DNA of 64,000 bases from Toxotes chatareus (lineage: Eukaryota > Chordata > Actinopteri > Toxotidae): assembly GCA_016801885.1 (NCBI GenBank), contig CM028902.1, positions 25,035,580 through 25,099,579 on the forward strand. The letters run 5' to 3'. Each line of letters opens with the position of its first letter. Positions within the stretch are counted from its first letter, which is position 1. The notes below the pieces were generated by a model. It did no database searches. It had not been told where the DNA came from and was given only the letters and a program-made list of their open reading frames with translations. Shown piece after piece: positions 61,893 to 64,000 of this stretch. Position numbers and translations under genes: made by a program.

Positions 61893-64000
61893 TTACCATG
61901 GCAAGTTGTCTCCACGGTAGTCCTTGAATCCTCCATGGTCTTTATCTGTCAGACTGGAGAGGACAGCCAGCATTCCAGAGACACTCTCCTCTACTGTCAA
62001 GTCAGCCTGAAACACACAGAAACACATGCTCATAGTAAGACTCAGCCACAACAAATCATAGCCTCATTAGCCTGCTATGCTGGAATAAATTTAGCATAAA
62101 GCTGAGCTTGCAAAGGACAGCAGATATGATGAGATGTCCTGATATTGAAAAATTTGCTGTAGCCACAGAAGAAACTGTTCATTTGCATTACACAAAATAA
62201 ATATTCCTGCTGTTAAGGACACTAAAGAGTCAGTGTCATGTAGTGAAGCCTCTGTCTGACAGGAAAAGAGAAAAAAGAACATGAAATATTAGTAATGACA
62301 AAATGTAAACAGTAAATAATGAGTCAAAATTACAAAGTAGAATTTTGACTAGATAAGACTCACAAATCATCAGCCTAACAAACTCCACAGCATGTCTTTC
62401 GTTAGCATTACTCTGCGGCTCCTATACTAATGGCTAATACTGCAGCTGCTCTGCTAACATGCTGCTCATGCTACAAAACATCTATAATGCTTGCGTTTCA
62501 GAACAGTTTATGACAGGACACTTACATGAGGTCCTCCCATGTCAGTCTTGACCCAGCCAGGGTGCAGAGACATGCAAAGGATTCCATCTGATCCCAGATC
62601 AGTAGCTAGACACCTTGTCACCATGTTCAGTGCTGCCTACGATGATTAAAAAGCAAAGTCTTGGTCAGCAAAAAAAAAGAACATTACCTTCTTCCTTCTG
62701 TTTTGCAAACAAAGACATATAAATGAAAAGCAGATGTCACATTATTCACATAAGTGAGTTTTGTGTGATTATTTTGTCAACCAAAATTCTGTGTTCTGAC
62801 TTTGGAGGTGCGGTAGGCGTAGCTTTTAAAGTTGGCACCTTCACCCCAGTTGTGTGCGATGGAGCCGAGGATAGAGGAGATGTTGATAACAGCTGCTCTG
62901 TGGATCCCCATCCCAGTGGACTGGGCTGCAGCAGTCCGCAGCAGAGGCAAAAAGGCCTGAGCACAAGAGCAACAAGCAGAGATGACCAGTTCGTTAGGAT
63001 GATCACAGACAATACAGAACTGTGGACAGTGGATGGTAACCATTTTTTGTGTTTGAAAAGATGTAATTATAAGAGTGGTTAATTTTCTTCGTTAAATTTA
63101 TTTAAGGAGGCTGTGGTGTGGGGAACCAAGTCCAAAGAAGAAGAAAGAAAAGAAGAAATTTTGCCCTCTCAGAAAAGCTTCTACCTCCTATTGTTACCAT
63201 CTATCGCCTGGTCCTGTGACAACGCCTGTAGTGCAAAGTGATCTATGACACACAAAACCAACGACAGAGTGAGTCAGAGACCAAATGACTCCATTTTGTT
63301 GCCACTGGGCTCGAATGTTTCATTAGACAAAAAAAAACATACGTTAGCATTTTTGAAAAGCTCCGTTTCCCTTTTCTGAAAGGGAACATTAGACCAGCAC
63401 GGACAATTTTGTGCTCTTTGGATGGCATTTTTTTTAAAAGACCCATTCAGGGCTGTGTAAAAAGCTGGCTACATGTAGGTGATAGACTAATGAATAGAAA
63501 TTCATCCATATAACATTGTCATGGTCTGACAGCAAAGTTGAAACCAGGACAGCAGATGGTGAACACACACAAAATAAATGAAAAATTCTGCTTTCTCCTC
63601 TCTGTCCCTGTCCATCTCTGTTCTTCAGGTCCAAACAACCTGAAGTCTCATGTTCTATGTTTCTTTAGAAATGTTTGTTAGTAACTGCATTCGGGCACAT
63701 TGAAGATCACATCCTTTAACTGCCCCACCAAGGAAAAACCCATGAAAAACTTTTTGTTTGCATTTCTTATTCCCTGTGTGTTTTACTGGGTATTTGCAGT
63801 GGAGATAAGTGTGTCCCTCTGAGGGAGGTGTCAGTTCATACAGACTGTCAGTTTCATCCCTGAGATTCCACATTGTTTCCCCTCAGGATCTGACAAAACT
63901 GTATGGACAGACATTAGTCTCAACCACGCTGACGCATATGTCTCCATTATCGAGACTAATTTCTCTCCATAAAACTGAAACTCTTTGTTGCTCAGATGCA
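61893..64000 (-). CDS. Short-chain dehydrogenase/reductase, 3' part (C-factor-like); partial
   Basis: Three minus-strand exons with GT-AG junctions: 62956-62801, 62636-62526 and 62006-61893 (stop 61893-61895), all phase 0, 381 nt, 126 aa. The first has AAVINISSILGSIAHN (with the catalytic Ser region, NISS) and SYAYRTSK, giving the YxxxK catalytic pair. The second has TDLGSDGILCMSLHPGWVKT, the LHPGWVxTDMG motif typical of C-factor-like SDRs. The third ends DKDHGGFKDYRGDNLPW. The N-terminal Rossmann part (TGxxxGIG and NNAG) was not found and lies to the right, beyond the window or in an unrecognised exon near its edge. The protein is a cytosolic NAD(P)-dependent oxidoreductase of unknown substrate. 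The gene is convergent with gal, whose transcript ends about 0.9 kb away. Confidence 0.86.

Overview
This is a eukaryotic window, almost certainly from a ray-finned fish of the percomorph type. The evidence is the set of multi-exon, vertebrate-type genes with GT-AG introns, very dense (CA)n/(TG)n microsatellites, tRNA-derived SINEs, and fish-type hAT, Tc1, Harbinger, THAP and Ty3 fragments. Nothing looks prokaryotic. Most open frames over 60 codons are chance frames or CA-repeat translations. The real coding sequence lies in small exons, which I assembled by reading splice sites and checking that the frame is kept across each junction.

Layout. (1) 1-20.5 kb holds no recognisable coding exon and is rich in microsatellites and old transposon fragments. 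It ends at a GC-rich first exon on the minus strand (ATG at 20529, four codons, then a strong donor), which I read as exon 1 of bcar1 (p130Cas). The rest would then be its long first intron, with the SH3 exon off the left edge. (2) 24.4-33.4 kb: complete cfdp1 (BCNT/craniofacial development protein 1), minus strand, 7 coding exons, 302 aa. The same-strand order cfdp1 then bcar1 matches the vertebrate arrangement. (3) 33.4-37.1 kb: repeats, including a copy of a THAP-domain DNA transposon. (4) 37.2-41.1 kb: complete interferon-induced Mx GTPase gene, minus strand, 12 coding exons, 641 aa, with a perfect ISRE in intron 1 and an unusual acidic expansion at the place of the L4 loop. (5) 41.5-42.5 kb: decayed Ty3/gypsy pol fragment close upstream of mx. 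(6) 42.5-54.3 kb: gene-free, with a second THAP copy, a hAT-type element with target-site duplication, and a 123-bp inverted repeat pair. (7) 54.35-61.03 kb: complete preprogalanin gene (gal), plus strand, with a frame-neutral 24-codon cassette exon inserted inside the galanin peptide. (8) 61.9-64 kb: the 3' part of a short-chain dehydrogenase/reductase gene, minus strand, convergent with gal, its 5' part beyond the right edge.

The genes do not form a pathway. They are a neuropeptide precursor, an antiviral dynamin-like GTPase, a chromatin/craniofacial factor, an adhesion-signalling scaffold and an oxidoreductase. The most interesting signals are the galanin cassette, which puts Arg-Arg directly after galanin residue 13; the Mx L4-region expansion; the mx intronic ISRE; and the paired THAP elements that bracket mx. 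All family assignments rest on recognised motifs; no database search was run.
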